A stretch of DNA of 64,000 nt from Taeniopygia guttata (taxonomy: Eukaryota > Chordata > Aves > Passeriformes > Estrildidae): NCBI RefSeq assembly GCF_048771995.1, contig NC_133026.1, positions 100,719,001 through 100,783,000 on the forward strand. The letters are read 5' to 3'. This document shows, piece after piece, positions 12,201 to 25,300 of the stretch. The translations under genes were made by a program, and so were the position numbers. Under the pieces are notes generated by a model. That model made no database searches and was not told the DNA's origin. It worked only from the letters and a program-made list of their open reading frames with translations. Positions within the stretch are counted from its first letter, which is position 1. Every line of letters starts with the position of its first letter.

Positions 12201-12647
12201 TAGTACTTCTGATTGCAGTTCCAGTGGGCTGTACCCAAGGTTCAGGTTTTGTTTTCTGTAGACTTTCTTCCTAAGCCTTTCCACAACATGGTTTCATAAA
12301 CTACACAAGGATTTAAAATAATGTCTTTCAACCATCAAGAAACAGAGATAATTACTGTGTTCTCATTGCTAATATTTTTCAGACCAACCTTCATACTAGT
12401 GCAGAAGTCTACTGCAGTCTGAAAAACAGCAGTAGCAACATTTACTAATTTTGAGTGAAAACACAACAATGGGCTTCACCTCTGAGTCAGATGAATTCTG
12501 GAGCGTCTCTGCTTGCAAGAGGCAAACATGTTTAGGTTTTAAAAAAAGAAGTGCTGAAGTATCTGAAGTAGCTGTCTGTATTATCTGTATTTGGGCTACC
12601 AAAGCAGCAAAGGAAAAATACTTCTCCACTTCCATGGGAAGAGCAAT
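9231..12647. other. Intergenic, nothing recognised
   Basis: This is AT-rich intergenic DNA between APCDD1 and VAPA. The only repeat noted is a run of 18 A at 10114-10131. None of the short ORFs resembles a known protein, and no repeat family was recognised. Confidence 0.5.
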
Positions 12648-13744
12648 TGTGGTGAGCTGACCATGGCTGGATGTCAGATCCCGACCAAAGCAGCACTATC
12701 AGTCCCCTCAGAGAGAAAATACAATGAAAGGTTCCTGGGTTAAGATAAAGAAGGCAGAGGTCACTCACCAATTACCATCATGGGCAAAACACAGACTATC
12801 TGGGCAAATTGCTTTATTGCAAACCACATCAGCGTAGGAAAATGAAAAAGAAAACCAAATTTTAGAACACCTTCCCCCCTCCCCTCTTTTCTTCTCAGGC
12901 TTTATTCCTGATTTCCTCTCATCCAAACAGTGAAGGGGGATAGGGAATGGAAGTTGTGATCAGTTCATCACACACTCTGTCTGCCACGCCTTCAAGGAAG
13001 GACTCACACACTGTTTCCCTGTTCCTCCATGGGGTCCCTCCCATGAGTCATTCACAAACTCCTCTAACATGAGTCCTTCCCATGGGCTGCTGTTCCTCAC
13101 AAACTGCTCCAACATGCTTCCACAGGGTGTAGTCCTCCAGGAGCAGACTGCTCCAGCATGGTCACAAGTGTTGCCAGAAATCCTTCAGCATTGGCTCCTC
13201 TCTCCATGGGTCCATAGGTCCTGCCAGGAGCCTGCTCTACTGCAGGGTTCCCACATGGTCACAGCCTCTTCAAGCAGCCACCTCCTCCAGCATGGGGTCA
13301 TCCATGGGCTGCAGGTGGATTTCTGCAGCCCTGTGAACCTCCATGGGCTATGGGGCACAGCTGCTTCACTGTGGGCTGCCCCACAGGCTCCAGGGGAGTC
13401 TCAGGACTGGTACCTGGAGCAGCTCTTCCCTCTCCTTCTTCACTGACCTGGTGTCTGCAGGGCTCTTTCTCTCACATATTCTCCACTCTGGCTGCAATCT
13501 GCTCTTGTGCAGTACCTTTTTTCCCTTCACAGCCATGTTACCCCAGAGTCACTACCACCATCACTAATAGACTCAGCAGTGTTAGGTCCATCTTGCAGCC
13601 AGCTGGCATTGGCTCTGTAGGACACCAGGGAAGCTTCTGGCAGCTTCTCATGGAAGCCACACCTGCAGCCCCCCACTACCAAAGCCTTGCCACGGAAACC
13701 CAATGCAACAATATATACCCCCACTAACAGGGCAGCTGTACACA
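12648..13744 (-). mobile_element. Solo LTR of a passerine endogenous retrovirus (fossil)
   Basis: On the minus strand this reads as a long terminal repeat of about 1.1 kb. It starts TGT near 13742-13744 and ends CCACA at 12648. Between them are many degenerate copies of a motif like CAGCCCATGG/CTGGAGCAG, the hallmark of an LTR family very common in finch-like genomes. An AATAAA poly(A) signal lies at 12813-12818, leaving a short U5. No internal retroviral region flanks either side, so it is a solo LTR, most likely left by LTR-LTR recombination. It is a decayed, clearly non-autonomous fossil. The exact ERV class and age need a repeat library; I did not find convincing target-site duplications. 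Confidence 0.82.
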
Positions 13745-16014
13745 TTTAGGATAGTTTGCTTTCTTTTACTTGTTAAGTGCAAACAGAACCGGCTCCAGAG
13801 AAGTTTTTTGCAACACAGACTGACTTTTATGTTTCAAGACTACAAACACAACACACCCAAATGCTTAGCATATTTTTTCCTTTTTTCCCCCTAGACTATC
13901 TTTGGCTGAGGTCAGGCATTATAATCCCAGTGAGCACATTCCACTTCCAAACACCTAACAGTTACATCAGTTACATTTTCTGTTTGTTCAACACTTGGCT
14001 TCAGGAACAGACACAGCAACAGCTAAGTCTTCAGGAAGCTGCTTCAAAAGACTATTACAGATGTCTAAGCAACACGAAGCAGCATTTTTGAAATCCAACC
14101 AAAAAAAAAAAAAAAAAACCCACCAAAAAAAAAAAAAAAGACTTGGACATGGCTCAAGGAATACTTGATATGAAACAGGACAGAAGCTATGCTAGAGAAT
14201 AAGGGCTGTGCTTAAACTAGCTAGTCATTTGCCTCAACATTCATGCCTGAGTTTCCCTATCTCAAAAGCCAGGATAACCCATTCTTGACAAGGCAGACCA
14301 AGACACTCACAAAGACTGCTATTTAACTACCATCCACCGAGAGAAAAGCCAAGATACTGATCCCCAATAAGAGTCTCTCTAAATTCATTTTTGCATGTAA
14401 GCCTGCACCAGTATTAGTAAAATCTTTCCATAATATCCTGAAATAATTACTGCTGGACTATGGCAATTTGTTGGTTAGTTGATTGTTGGGTTTTTTTCCC
14501 TTGCAGAACTTAAATATCAGCAAACTTAAAAAAAAAAATCACAACTATACAAAACAGCTTGCAATGCTTTTATTTTTAATCAACCAATTCAAAAAGTAAC
14601 AATAACTATTTCAGCCACTCTTCAATTATTGTTTCACTTATTTCAAGTGCTTGAGCTCAGACTGCTTTGCTGTAATTACGGCTGTCTGTCTCACTACTCT
14701 CTGCCTGGTTACCACAAACATCCTTCTAAGTCTTTCTAAGGAAGAGGAGGGCCTCAGCCCTCCACCACTGCCAGCAAGAGAGTAAATGCAGTACAAACAG
14801 GGATTCAATACCCTGGTAGCAGTGTTACCAACATTACATAAAATGGTACCAAGTTTTAAATAAAGTGGCATTGTGCTGTGGTGGAAATGCTTATACCAGG
14901 ATTCAGTTAAAACATAATTTGTAGATCCACTACAAACAGTAATTTCATCCAAACCAGTTTCCAGATCTAGTTCCCTACACAAACACATAAACCCTTCTCC
15001 CAGCAAATGAGGGAAAGGCACTGACCTTACCACTAATGACAAAGCCAGATAAAAAATAAAAATCAACTGTTTTGTCTTTGCACAAGACCTGTGTTCTACA
15101 TGATCATTTATCACATACAGGGCAAATAAATGAGAGGTGACAACACCAGCACTACCTCTGCTTATGCAGCCCTGTCAGAATCAGCAATTCCTCAACATAC
15201 CTAACATGCACTGAAACAGAAAACCACAACAGATCAACTTCAATCAGACACCAGGTTACACTATTTGAGTGTCCCTGGGAAACACATTTGGACAATAACC
15301 TACTTTGTTTCATCATCATCATTAATTTCAGTACTTCCCACAGAAAGGAGCCCAAACCCTTGTGAAAACTGACTCCTGCATTTAGCTCCCCCTCTCGTCC
15401 AACACTCCAATGTGCCACCACTCTAAAGCTACCACAGAAGCTCAGGATCAGCAAAGACAAGCTCACTAGCAGCAGTGGCAAGTGCTACACACAGATGGGC
15501 TTTCCAGGACACCCCCTGCAAAGCCCTTCCACAGGAACCAGAGTAGCAGGCAAAGCAGTGAACTATTACCTTCACAGCAATGCAGCTAAAAAAACAAGCT
15601 ATGGAATTCCAATCCCACCTGCAAACTTGGACAGGAGGGCATTTCAGTATTATAGCCAATATTTATCAGGATTGCTCTGTTACTACGTAGCTCTCATTTC
15701 ATCTTTTGCTACAGACTGAAACAAGTGCTTCCTCCAGCAAGTCAATTCACACAGAAAAACCAGGGGACTCCCCAAAGGAAAATTTGTCAAGATGATTCTT
15801 ATAAATCTGACAAATCCATCAGCATCCCCAAAGCTGCCTGGATCGAGTCACCTGTTCTTCACCCCAACACTGACACTTCATCCAAGACAGCCTCTTGCCA
15901 TTTACTAGCAGAACCTAGAGCAGGGCAGTAACACTGCCCATGGGACCAGATACAGCTCTTCACTAGCAGCAGTCCACAGAATGGAGTCAGGGAGAAGTTC
16001 CAAAATAAAAAGGA
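13745..16014. other. Intergenic or distal VAPA 3' UTR
   Basis: Low-complexity A runs occur at 14101-14118 and 14125-14139. A 158-codon minus-strand ORF at 14638-15114 shows no recognisable domain. Whether this stretch is transcribed depends on which VAPA poly(A) site is used (see 14569 and 16035). No mobile element was recognised. Confidence 0.4.
14569..14574 (-). terminator. VAPA: Candidate distal VAPA poly(A) signal
   Basis: On the minus strand AATAAA is followed about 20-35 bases later by a GT- and T-rich element (TTTTGTATAGTTGTG and then a T run). This is a good layout for cleavage near 14550. It would give VAPA a 3' UTR of about 4.6 kb. Confidence 0.35.
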
Positions 16015-16034
16015 CACCGCTACATTTTTAATAG

Positions 16035-16040
16035 TTTATT
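16035..16040 (-). terminator. VAPA: Candidate VAPA poly(A) signal
   Basis: AATAAA on the minus strand is followed by AT-rich sequence and then GTGTCCTTTTTATTTTGG, a GT/T-rich downstream element. Cleavage near 16015 would give a 3' UTR of about 3.2 kb. This seems a plausible main end, since mammalian VAPA messages also have long 3' UTRs. Confidence 0.4.
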
Positions 16041-18872
16041 AACACTTCAACCTTTAATAACTTTGAAGAAGGCCTGAAAGATAAGATTTGCTTATTGACT
16101 TTGTCTTTTCCCCTTTGGCAAAATGTCACCTTTCAACTATTCCCTCCACCCTCCCTCCTCCCAGGAGGATAATGAAGTTTCAAGCTAATGTTTGGTTGCT
16201 TCTTTTAAGTTAAGTTGGCTTCAAACATAGCAGCAGAAACATGCAAGCCTGGGCAATAGTGTCTATCAACACTTTTAGAGAATGAGTAGAAATACACAAA
16301 TAACTTGTGCATTGATACAAATAACTTTTTCTTAAATGAACTTTATATATATTTTTTTTTTTAAGTAGGTTAAACTTGGTGCCCAGAATTACTACAGAAG
16401 CTGTATCTTTTAGTTAGCTATGTTTACTTTTTTTCCCCTGAACCATACTACTCTTTTTTAAAGTGCTATATTCATAAAAATTTTTAAATAACTACTTTGA
16501 TACTGTATACTTGTATCATCTTGCCCTTTTGAGAAATCAGAAGAGCAACCTGCAACATTTATTTAACTGAAGTTATGCATTTACCCTGACACGACTTTAC
16601 GGGCATCAACGTCTGCTCATCTCACCAGGAGCAGGTGGAGAGACTGTATTTCCCTGCGCTTACATACACGAGTAAGCAGGCAGACAAAGCAAGAAGTTCT
16701 AACCATTTCAGGAACAAACAATTTAATCCATATTACATAATTCACTGAATACAGCTGATCTCATCCAAAGTGACTCCTGAGAGCAAAATAGTTTTATCGT
16801 TACATTTTATATACAGCTATGAAGGGATTACGGGAAACCAAGACAGTCTCCTTAGAGCATTACTGAGAACTCTGGTTACAAGAGTGCTGTACACTTGAAA
16901 ACATCACTTAAACCACAACCAAAGTTTTACCATCAATTTTTTCTTATTTAGGAAAAAAGTTATTTCATTCTGAATTTATCATTACTTTTACCATATTTCT
17001 GCTGCCAGATATCAAAACCTGAGTCAGCTGCATTGAGCAATGACATTTTTTCTGGTTTAAAGTCCTCTAAGTGCTAGCACCTTTGAAAACCTCCACACAC
17101 CATGCTGTAAACATTTTAAGATCTTCCAGAGGGTTTTGTGTGGTTTTTCTCCCTTCAACGCAGGAATGACTGCTCTATCTGAAGCAAACTACATCCTGCA
17201 AAATATTGCTTTCATTATTTTCCACATAATCAGTTTGGAACAGGCTATGAAAGTTTGATGTGGAAATGTTCTGTTAGAGAAAAAAATCAGAAGAAATATA
17301 CCATTCTGAACCAGCGGAACCAAAATAATCAAAACCTGAACATAGTTTTTTCCAGTCACTGGGATGGAAGTAGACTTGAATGCAGACACTGGAATAAGTA
17401 ATTGGAAACATCAGTGCTTGCATGCTTAAGTGAAAAGATAAGCAGTATTTGCATTTTCTCCAGCATCTTCCTTGTACATGTGCAAGATTTTATAAAAAAA
17501 GTTTATCACAGAGAGCTATGACAGAACATGATGTAATTAAAAAAAAAAAAAAAGCAGTAGAAATCAAAGGCAACCAAGACAACATACATCCTTCCCAGAA
17601 CATTTTTCTCAGCTACATAACATGTGCATATACCAAGGTCTAACACACTTAGCTGCACCACATCAAGTCAAGCTGTCCAAGAGCATACACAATTTTGCTT
17701 ACAGGAGTATACCTCTTTCACAAATTTTCAAGTTTACAAGTAATTCCCTGTACTGGATTATGCTTACTCAGAAGTACAGATAATATTTTGTTTCAATACT
17801 ACTGTTTGTTTTTATGACATATTCAGAGATGAGGCAAGACGTAAGATTAAGTGCAGGAAAGCATTTCAGACCCCAAAAATGCATTTTTTAAAACTTAGCT
17901 ATACATGGTTAAAACAGGTAGATCTGCCAAGAGTTGCATAAAATTATTTTTATTTCCCAAAGGTGAGCAACTGAGCCAAAGGTGAGCAACTCAGCAAATA
18001 TCAACTCTTCTGCATCATGGAATTCACTATGGGTGTCTGAATGAACTTGCATTTTTTAGTATCTGCTATGACAGAATTATAAACAGAGTAAGTTAATATA
18101 TGTGAATTAAGTACCCTTAAGAAATCAAAGAAAAATGTTGACTCCTGGAAGACACCCAGAAGATCCAAAGATGTAACAGAAGGTTGATTATTACACTCCT
18201 GCACAATCCAAGCAAATTGTTAATATATTGAAAACATTCATGTCTGGCATTTGCACCTGCTGGATATCCAGATTATTCTGTCCCAAAACAAGTTTGATAA
18301 CCATCCTCTTTGTAGCAGAAAGCAGCCAGAAAACAGTTCATTAAAAAAAAAATGGAATGGAAACCTTTTTTTTTTCTTTCCCAAGCTTCAATTACAACAG
18401 TCAAAGCCAGAGACTTAAGCAAATAAACTTCAAAATAGCCATTTGTTACAAGTAGCAAATTACCATGAACAATGAACGTGTTAAGAATCCCCTCTAAAAG
18501 CACGACACACACAAACAGGCTATCCAGCAGAAAAATCTGTTAACAATTTTATTTCTTTTGTCATGTTAAATATTATGGGACAGGACTGTTAAGGATGAAG
18601 GACTCTCAACAATGCCTCACAAGGAATAAGAAAGAAATTCTGCCATGACATTAGCAAAGTAAGGTAAGGAGAAAATTTACACAGTAAGAGGCACCATTTC
18701 CCCCAGAATACCTCTTGTCATATTCCTGAATGAGTGGGATTAGCAATCTAATAAATCATTTGTCAAGAGGTAACAGCAACAGATAAAATTTTAAAGGATT
18801 ATTAAAATAACATTTACAAGACTCTGAACAATTTTCGAATCTTATTAAAACCACAGAAAGAAAGAACAATTC

Positions 18873-18878
18873 TTTATT
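18873..18878 (-). terminator. VAPA: Candidate proximal VAPA poly(A) signal
   Basis: AATAAA in the minus orientation lies about 300 nt after the stop, followed by a T/GT-rich stretch (TTGTTCTTTCTTTCTGTGG). Use of this site would give a short 3' UTR isoform. Confidence 0.35.
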
Positions 18879-19179
18879 TATGAATTTTCATAAAGGACTG
18901 ACTGTGCAACTGATACCTGCTATTGATGACTGAATGTACAATTTTGTCCAGCAGCTGAACAGTTTGTCTTTTCAGATTGTGTTTTCTAACCGTGCGAGAT
19001 CATTAAAGGCAAAGCCTGTTATGATGCTGTACACAAGAACGGCCACTTGGGCCATACTACCCATGATGTGGTAGGTAAACAAACCTTTTTCTGGCCAACA
19101 AAAAAAAAAAAAAACCAAAAAAACAAAAACATAAAAAAAAGGAAGCTGCAGTTTTGCATGCTTCTCTCACTCATTCTTT

Positions 19180-19338
19180 CTACAAGATGAACTTCCCTAG
19201 AAAGAATCCAATGAAAATGGCTGCAATTACAACAAGAAGTGAAGGAAGAGAATTAGAGCCATTATCTCTGAGGGCCAAAGCTGCGGGTGATCCAGATTTA
19301 TCCGAGTGCGCTACCTTTCTGAGCCTCAAGCCTTCATC
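19180..19338 (-). CDS. VAPA: VAPA terminal coding exon 6
   Basis: The exon has 159 nt including the TAG stop at 19180-19182, after a CCCCTCAG acceptor. It encodes [16 protein letters not shown], a variable spacer, and the tail anchor [20 protein letters not shown] plus IL. The anchor is nearly identical to mammalian VAPA and inserts post-translationally into the ER membrane. Confidence 0.97.
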   Translation of the reverse strand, partial: DEGLRLRKVAHSDKSGSPAALALRDNGSNSLPSLLVVIAAIFIGFFLGKFIL

Positions 19339-22300
19339 CTGAGGGGAAGAAAAAACACAAGTGGAAAAAAAACATAAATACATCACTAGAATAGTAAAAA
19401 CTGAACTCAATAGATCATATTTACTGGTGAATATTTAAATGAAGTTAAAAAAAACCCTCAACATCTACAACATTACACCACACCAAAATCCAAAACATGA
19501 AGATAGAAAACCATATTTTAAATAAGGACTATAATTTACTAGTCTGTCTGCTTAAAAATATACCAAAAATCTGGCTAGGCCCAATGAAGCATTTTGCTCT
19601 TACTCAATATGTGTCAAAATTAAATAGCAGTAATTCCTTATTGTTAAGGAGAAACATCTGCTTTGTTTAGTGTCCATGTCATCAGAATAACAGGTGTGGA
19701 GATATCATATTATTTCATAGTTCTTTAAAAGGCTACCATGGCCAGTGAAATTGCCGGAAGTGTTACAAAAGCAAACATATAGAAAAGACACAAAGACATG
19801 TATTCACTCCTTAACTGTCATTGAAATGGCATTTTTATATAAAGATACAAGAAAGTAGTGTTTGCTTACCTCCTCTGGCCAAACAATTGCTCTTGTTCAC
19901 TAGCTGTTTGTAATACAAAATGTTACTGCTCTAGATCTCACTCATTATTAATGAAAAATAAAGCACTTTTACAAAGCTACTAATTCAGTAGCTTCAACTT
20001 AGACTTAAAGTAACTAAGATCAGTATAAACAGGACCATTTTATTAAGAAGAAAATTATGCAGCTTCAATGTCTCATCCATGACAATCATAAAGTCTCAAT
20101 CAACTGACAAGTTCAAAATATACATTATATACAAGATGGTAAAGTCATGTTATGAATCAATCTCAACATTCTAACAGCTTTATCTACTTGCTGGAGTATA
20201 CATCTTTTGGCCTAATTACAAACCAGACCTTTCAATCAAGAAGGGTGAAGCCACTTCAGTATGAACATGGATGCAGAACTTACTCTCAGGTGCCGATTTT
20301 CATCTGTCAGCTTCATAATCTCTGCTTGAAGTCTTTTGCACTCCTCCACCAGCTTCCTTGTTTCAGTATCATTAAGTGAAACACTATGTGGTTTTGGCAT
20401 CGGTCCATCCTGCTTAGATGTGTTCAGGACTGGGGCAGCTTTGCTTGCATCTATATCATTCTACAAACATCAAGAATAATTTGAGAACTTACTTACATAG
20501 ATAAAAATCATCCACAGCTTAAAAATGAAACAATGAAGCTACTAATATAGTCCAATGAGGTTTATATTTACAGTAAGCTGAACAGACACACTAACAGTTC
20601 AATTCCGATTAGCTCAAGTATTAAAAAAGCAAAAGATTGCACTGTTTACCTGGTACTACACTCTACTGAGACACAAGTTAATACTTTCGCTGTTTGACAC
20701 AGACCCAGGAGGCATCCAAAAGAGGACATAAAATACACCAAAGAGCATTTGAACTTGGGGGGGGTGGGGGGGATAAAAGCAAGAAAGTAATCTTGCAGTA
20801 GTAAGAAACAAAACAAAGTAAAATCAGAACACGTCATGTCACAAGCTCCTATGAAGTATGCGTGACACAAATGTTTTGCTTATAATACCTTTTACTGAAG
20901 GAAAATAAAGTCCTGCACAAACATGAAAATTAAGTCTGACAGCATCTGAAATACACATTACTAATTTTGAAGAGTCACAAAAAGCTGTGAAAAAAAACAA
21001 AATTAACAATCTAATTCCCACAGCTCTGCTCAAAATCACACAATCATAAAATAGTTTGGGTGGGAAGGAACCTCAAAGAAGATACAGTTCCAACCCCCCC
21101 CCCGCCACTACAGGCAGGGACAATTTTCACCAGATCAAATTGCTCAAAGCCTGATCCAACACAGCCTTGAACACCTTCAGGGATGGGATATCCACAATTT
21201 ATCTGAGTAAGCGAAGAATTTCCTCCAAACAACTAATCCAAATCTTTCCTCTTTTAGTTGAAAATCATTCCCCCTTGTGCTATCAGTATCCGCCTGTGTT
21301 AAAATTTGTCGCAATGAGGGGTCCATGGAGCCTTCTCCAGGCTGAACAACCCCAGTTGTCTCTGCCTGTCTTCACAGGAGAGGTGCTCCAGCCCCCTGAG
21401 CATCTTCATGGCCTTCCTCTGGATTTGCTCCAGAGGAGCTTCTTATGTTGGGGAACCCAGAGCTGGACTCAGGACTTCAGATGGGGTCTCACAAGGGCAG
21501 AGTAGAGGGAGGAAGAATCTCTTCCCTTGACCTGTTTGCCACATTTCTTGTGGTCCAGTCCCAGATGCAATTGGCTTTCTGGGCTGTGAGCACACACTGC
21601 AGATTCATGTCCAGCTTTTCAACTATGAGAACCCCCAAGACCTGGCAAGCCTGACTGCCAGTGGAGACTGAGGCAAAGAAGTCAGTGAGTACCTCAGCCT
21701 TCTCCATATTTGTTGTCATCAGATCTCCTTTCTTGTTTATCAGGGGTGTTCACTTTCCTTGTCCTTTCTTTTCTAATACACTCCATGCTTATAAAGTCCC
21801 TTCTTGTTACCCTTCACATCCCTTGCCACACCCCATTTCATCTGCGCCTCAGTTTTCCTGATCCCACTCCTACACATCCCCAAACCACACCCCTGTGCTT
21901 CCTAAGTCACATGTCCCAGCACAGCCACTGGCTGTGCACTGCCTTTCTCACTCCTCAATGCAAGGAGCAGATCCTTACTCAGCCATGCCATTTTCCATCC
22001 TGCCTTCCTTGCTTTCTTACACATGAGGATGGAGAGCTCTTGCACTCTAAGAAAAATGGCCTTAAAGATTTGGCCCTAGAAGGACCTAAAGCCCCCTAGG
22101 AGTGGCTGTAAAGAGCTGACTTTTTAATTAAAGAGTAAGCTCCTCTGTCCCTAGGGAGTTTCTTAGGAGGAAGTACAAAAGGAGGTAGTTTTGTATAATC
22201 CAATACATTTCTCCCACTACATTACACACTTTATAAAATTAAAGCCAGAAAGTAGAGAACTAAATGCCTTGATAATAAATGCTCAATCTTTCAATTTTTA

Positions 22301-25300
22301 CTGTTTAACACACACTTAGGAAGCTTACACCTTCATCTCATAAATTATCCTTTACCAAAAAGAAAAACAATAAACAAACCCAAAAAAAACAGACCACAAA
22401 GTAATCCCTACATCCTCCTCCCCCCAAGATTAAACTGAGATTGCATCTGAAAACTATAAAATACAAAACCAGCAAAAATACAGTTTTTTGGCACTGCTCT
22501 CCATTGCTGGAGTTTTTTAAGATGTGGTTGAACAGAGTGCTCCCTTTCGACAAGATCTTGGACCAGATGGTATTTCAAGGTCCCTTTAAACTTGGGCTGT
22601 TCCATGATTCTATGAATCCTTAATAAGATAGATAGTGAACACCCCTCCTGTCTAATTCAGTACAAATTCCATTGATTCATTAAATCAAGTAAGTTTAAAA
22701 AAACCCTGACATTTCTGTGAGACCTGCCAGTCAGTGTATGACAGTTTCTTATTCCTTACTTACCAGTTTATCATTTTCGTTGGGCATTTCAAACACACAT
22801 CTCAATTTGGAGTCCATTAACTCATCAGGTTTCGCTTCTTTCCACTAAGAAAACAATTAATACAGTTATTTAACATGCTGGACTTATGTAAACATCTCAA
22901 CAGTTTATGAGCTTGCTCTTAGCACTGACCTCCTATACAGCTGAATACCATGCTTACCCTCCCTGCAATTTTCAGACTTGCTCATGAACAATGCTTTTTG
23001 TTCACACTCACTGCTGTGAAGTAACAAAAGCTAGAGATGGTTATTCAAGTCTGGAAACAAAAAAGAGTAAACTGAATGGAAGGATGGATCCATTAGAGGT
23101 TTGTATGAAACAGGGAGGAGAAAATGCAGTGGTTTCTTAACACACAACGAGAAACAAGTAGCATCTGAGTCAGTTTGAGAATAAAGTTCTAGCCCTATTA
23201 TGCCTCAGTAAATGTACTTCTTGTATCCCATCTTGGAAGCACTGATTCTAAACAAAAGATTGAAAGACACCTTTTAGTGACTCTACATGTGTTCTAGAGT
23301 AAATATTTTTAATTCTTCAAATTTTAGACTTTTACCCACTTTCTCCTTTGGGCCTGGAGAATTTTTCAAAGCTGTTTATAAAAAACATTTACATTTTAAT
23401 GGTTCTTAGTATATTTAAATAACTCAGCTATGCTGGAATCTCTCTACTCAGCTGATAATTAACTTTCAAAGCATGCACTTCATGTAGTTGCCTTAAATTC
23501 TTAGGCTTAGAGAAAGGTCTGAAGTCTGCAGCATTTTTCTAAGAGGTCCTCCTGTTACCTCATAGGTGTTACAGATTTAAATATCGAGTTTTTGATAACA
23601 TGCTTCCTATTTTTTTCCCAGTAGTATTAGTTATATAGTAACTTTTAACTACAATTAGCAATTTTCTGCAAGATCTGTTTCTCAGTACTGTATACCTGAA
23701 CTCACTAAGAAAGCAGTTATTTGAAAGGTATTTCTGAAGCTGGTTTTTATATCCTCAACAAACAGGCATGCTTAATTTACCAAACATAACCAAGAGCTAC
23801 TAGAGCATATGAAGAAAAACAAACCAGTTCAAAAAGGCAGACAGATGTTAACATTCATGCCTCCAAAGCTTCACAAAATTTAGAAGGTTTTCCACTGCTT
23901 CCAGTGAAGAGTGATGCCACAGTAGTCTTTCCCTTCATATAAGGGACAGAGCCCAAAAGGTCTCTTGGATTTCAGCAATTTATAAAATCTCATCTTTATC
24001 CTTTGCTTCCCCTCTCCTTCTCTGCCTTGAGTGAACATCAAATGTACCTGTGTGAATCCAGGCATTACTTAAAATAGTTCATAGAGTTAGAAGCATGTGC
24101 AATGTTGACCTCCACCTTAGGACATACTTACGTGAGTCCACATACACCCTAAAAGGCACATTCTGACAACTGAGGGCTTCATTCCCATTGCTACCAGCCA
24201 GTAAAATCAGAAACAGGTGCCTTACTTCTGAACTAACAAGTACAAACCTACATATCTTCTTTTTGGATCTTGCATCAGACCAACCCAGCCTAAGAAACAA
24301 AGCTACAACCTGTTCTATTAAAACAGAAAATAAATCTATCATTTCTGCTGTGTTTACCCAGCACTTGGTAGCTTGCAGGGAGACACATCTTAGTCTTGTA
24401 AATATTTTAATTCATTATAATCCCGTTCAACATTTCACTTAAACACTTTTCGTACCAAATGAACCCATTTACATACAGCTTCAGGCTTGTTATTTGAGTA
24501 TACTCTTGATTCCTTCAAATTCAATCTGTTTATCCCTTTTAAATTAGCTGCATATAAAGGTATGATATGCCCATATTTTAACACTGAACTGACCTTACCT
24601 TAGACTCACTCCTATTTCCATTCAGTAACCTCTATGTTAATCACTACAGGCAAATTCTTAGAATTGACCTTGTATTTCATATTAAAAAATCTGAATCGCA
24701 TTTGACGTCACGCTTGTTCAGAGAGAACTCAATTCTTCTTCAAAAAGGAATTGCAAAAACGTGAATCATTTATAGTTAAGCCAAATTTAAGGAAAAAAAT
24801 ACATCAGCCATTTTACTCCAATTTTACTTACCACTGCCTCCATATCTGTAATATTTGGTGGTGCATAGGTTGTTTGTACCATAAACTTGTGTTTACTCTT
24901 CTCATTTGGGTCATAGTCAAAAGGCTGCAGCATTACTGTTCCAAAGGAAAAAATAAAACTGTGATTCTTCAGCTAATCACTACAGCAAGCATGTACATAC
25001 AGCAATCACTTTAGATTTAGTCCTCATTGAACAGACATTGAAAGTTAAAATGCAAAGGCAGTGCATACACTGCAAAAAAAGGCACTGAGAGGTCAGAGTC
25101 TGGTATGGCTGACATGATTATTTCTGTAATTACTATAGGAAAAGACATTTCATATACAAATACAAACATACATCCTATAAAAGACACCAAAAGAATTACA
25201 TCTAAATATGTGTATGTGGGAGTAGACTTGCAACTTGATCTACCAGAGGATGAGGACCCGGTGAACTGAAGAGCTAAATTATTTTGCAGTATACATACAC

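Larger units (their letters stand above)
16015..19179 (-). other. VAPA: VAPA 3' untranslated region (likely)
   Basis: The sequence after the VAPA stop codon is AT-rich, free of interspersed repeats and rich in alternative poly(A) signals (for example 18873-18878 and near 18548), fitting a long regulated 3' UTR. A 19-bp motif around CAAAGGTGAGCAACT is tandemly duplicated at 17957-17995. The boundaries are inferred. Confidence 0.5.
20461..22763 (-). other. VAPA: VAPA intron 4
   Basis: An intron of about 2.3 kb, roughly half made up of two CR1 fragments in opposite orientations (21044-22110 and 22497-22622). Nothing else was recognised. Confidence 0.85.

Noticed and set aside
13069-13727. ORFs of up to 125 codons within 12648-13744
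   Set aside because: They lie in the fossil LTR, which is non-coding in its family, and reflect its CCATGG-rich internal repeats.
14101-14139. A-rich tracts as poly(A) tails of retrocopies
   Set aside because: No coding or SINE-like body precedes them on either strand; they are simple sequence.
14638-15114. 158-codon minus-strand ORF downstream of VAPA
   Set aside because: It has no recognisable domain, no homology I know of and no convincing upstream splice or promoter context. It is probably chance or within a distal 3' UTR.
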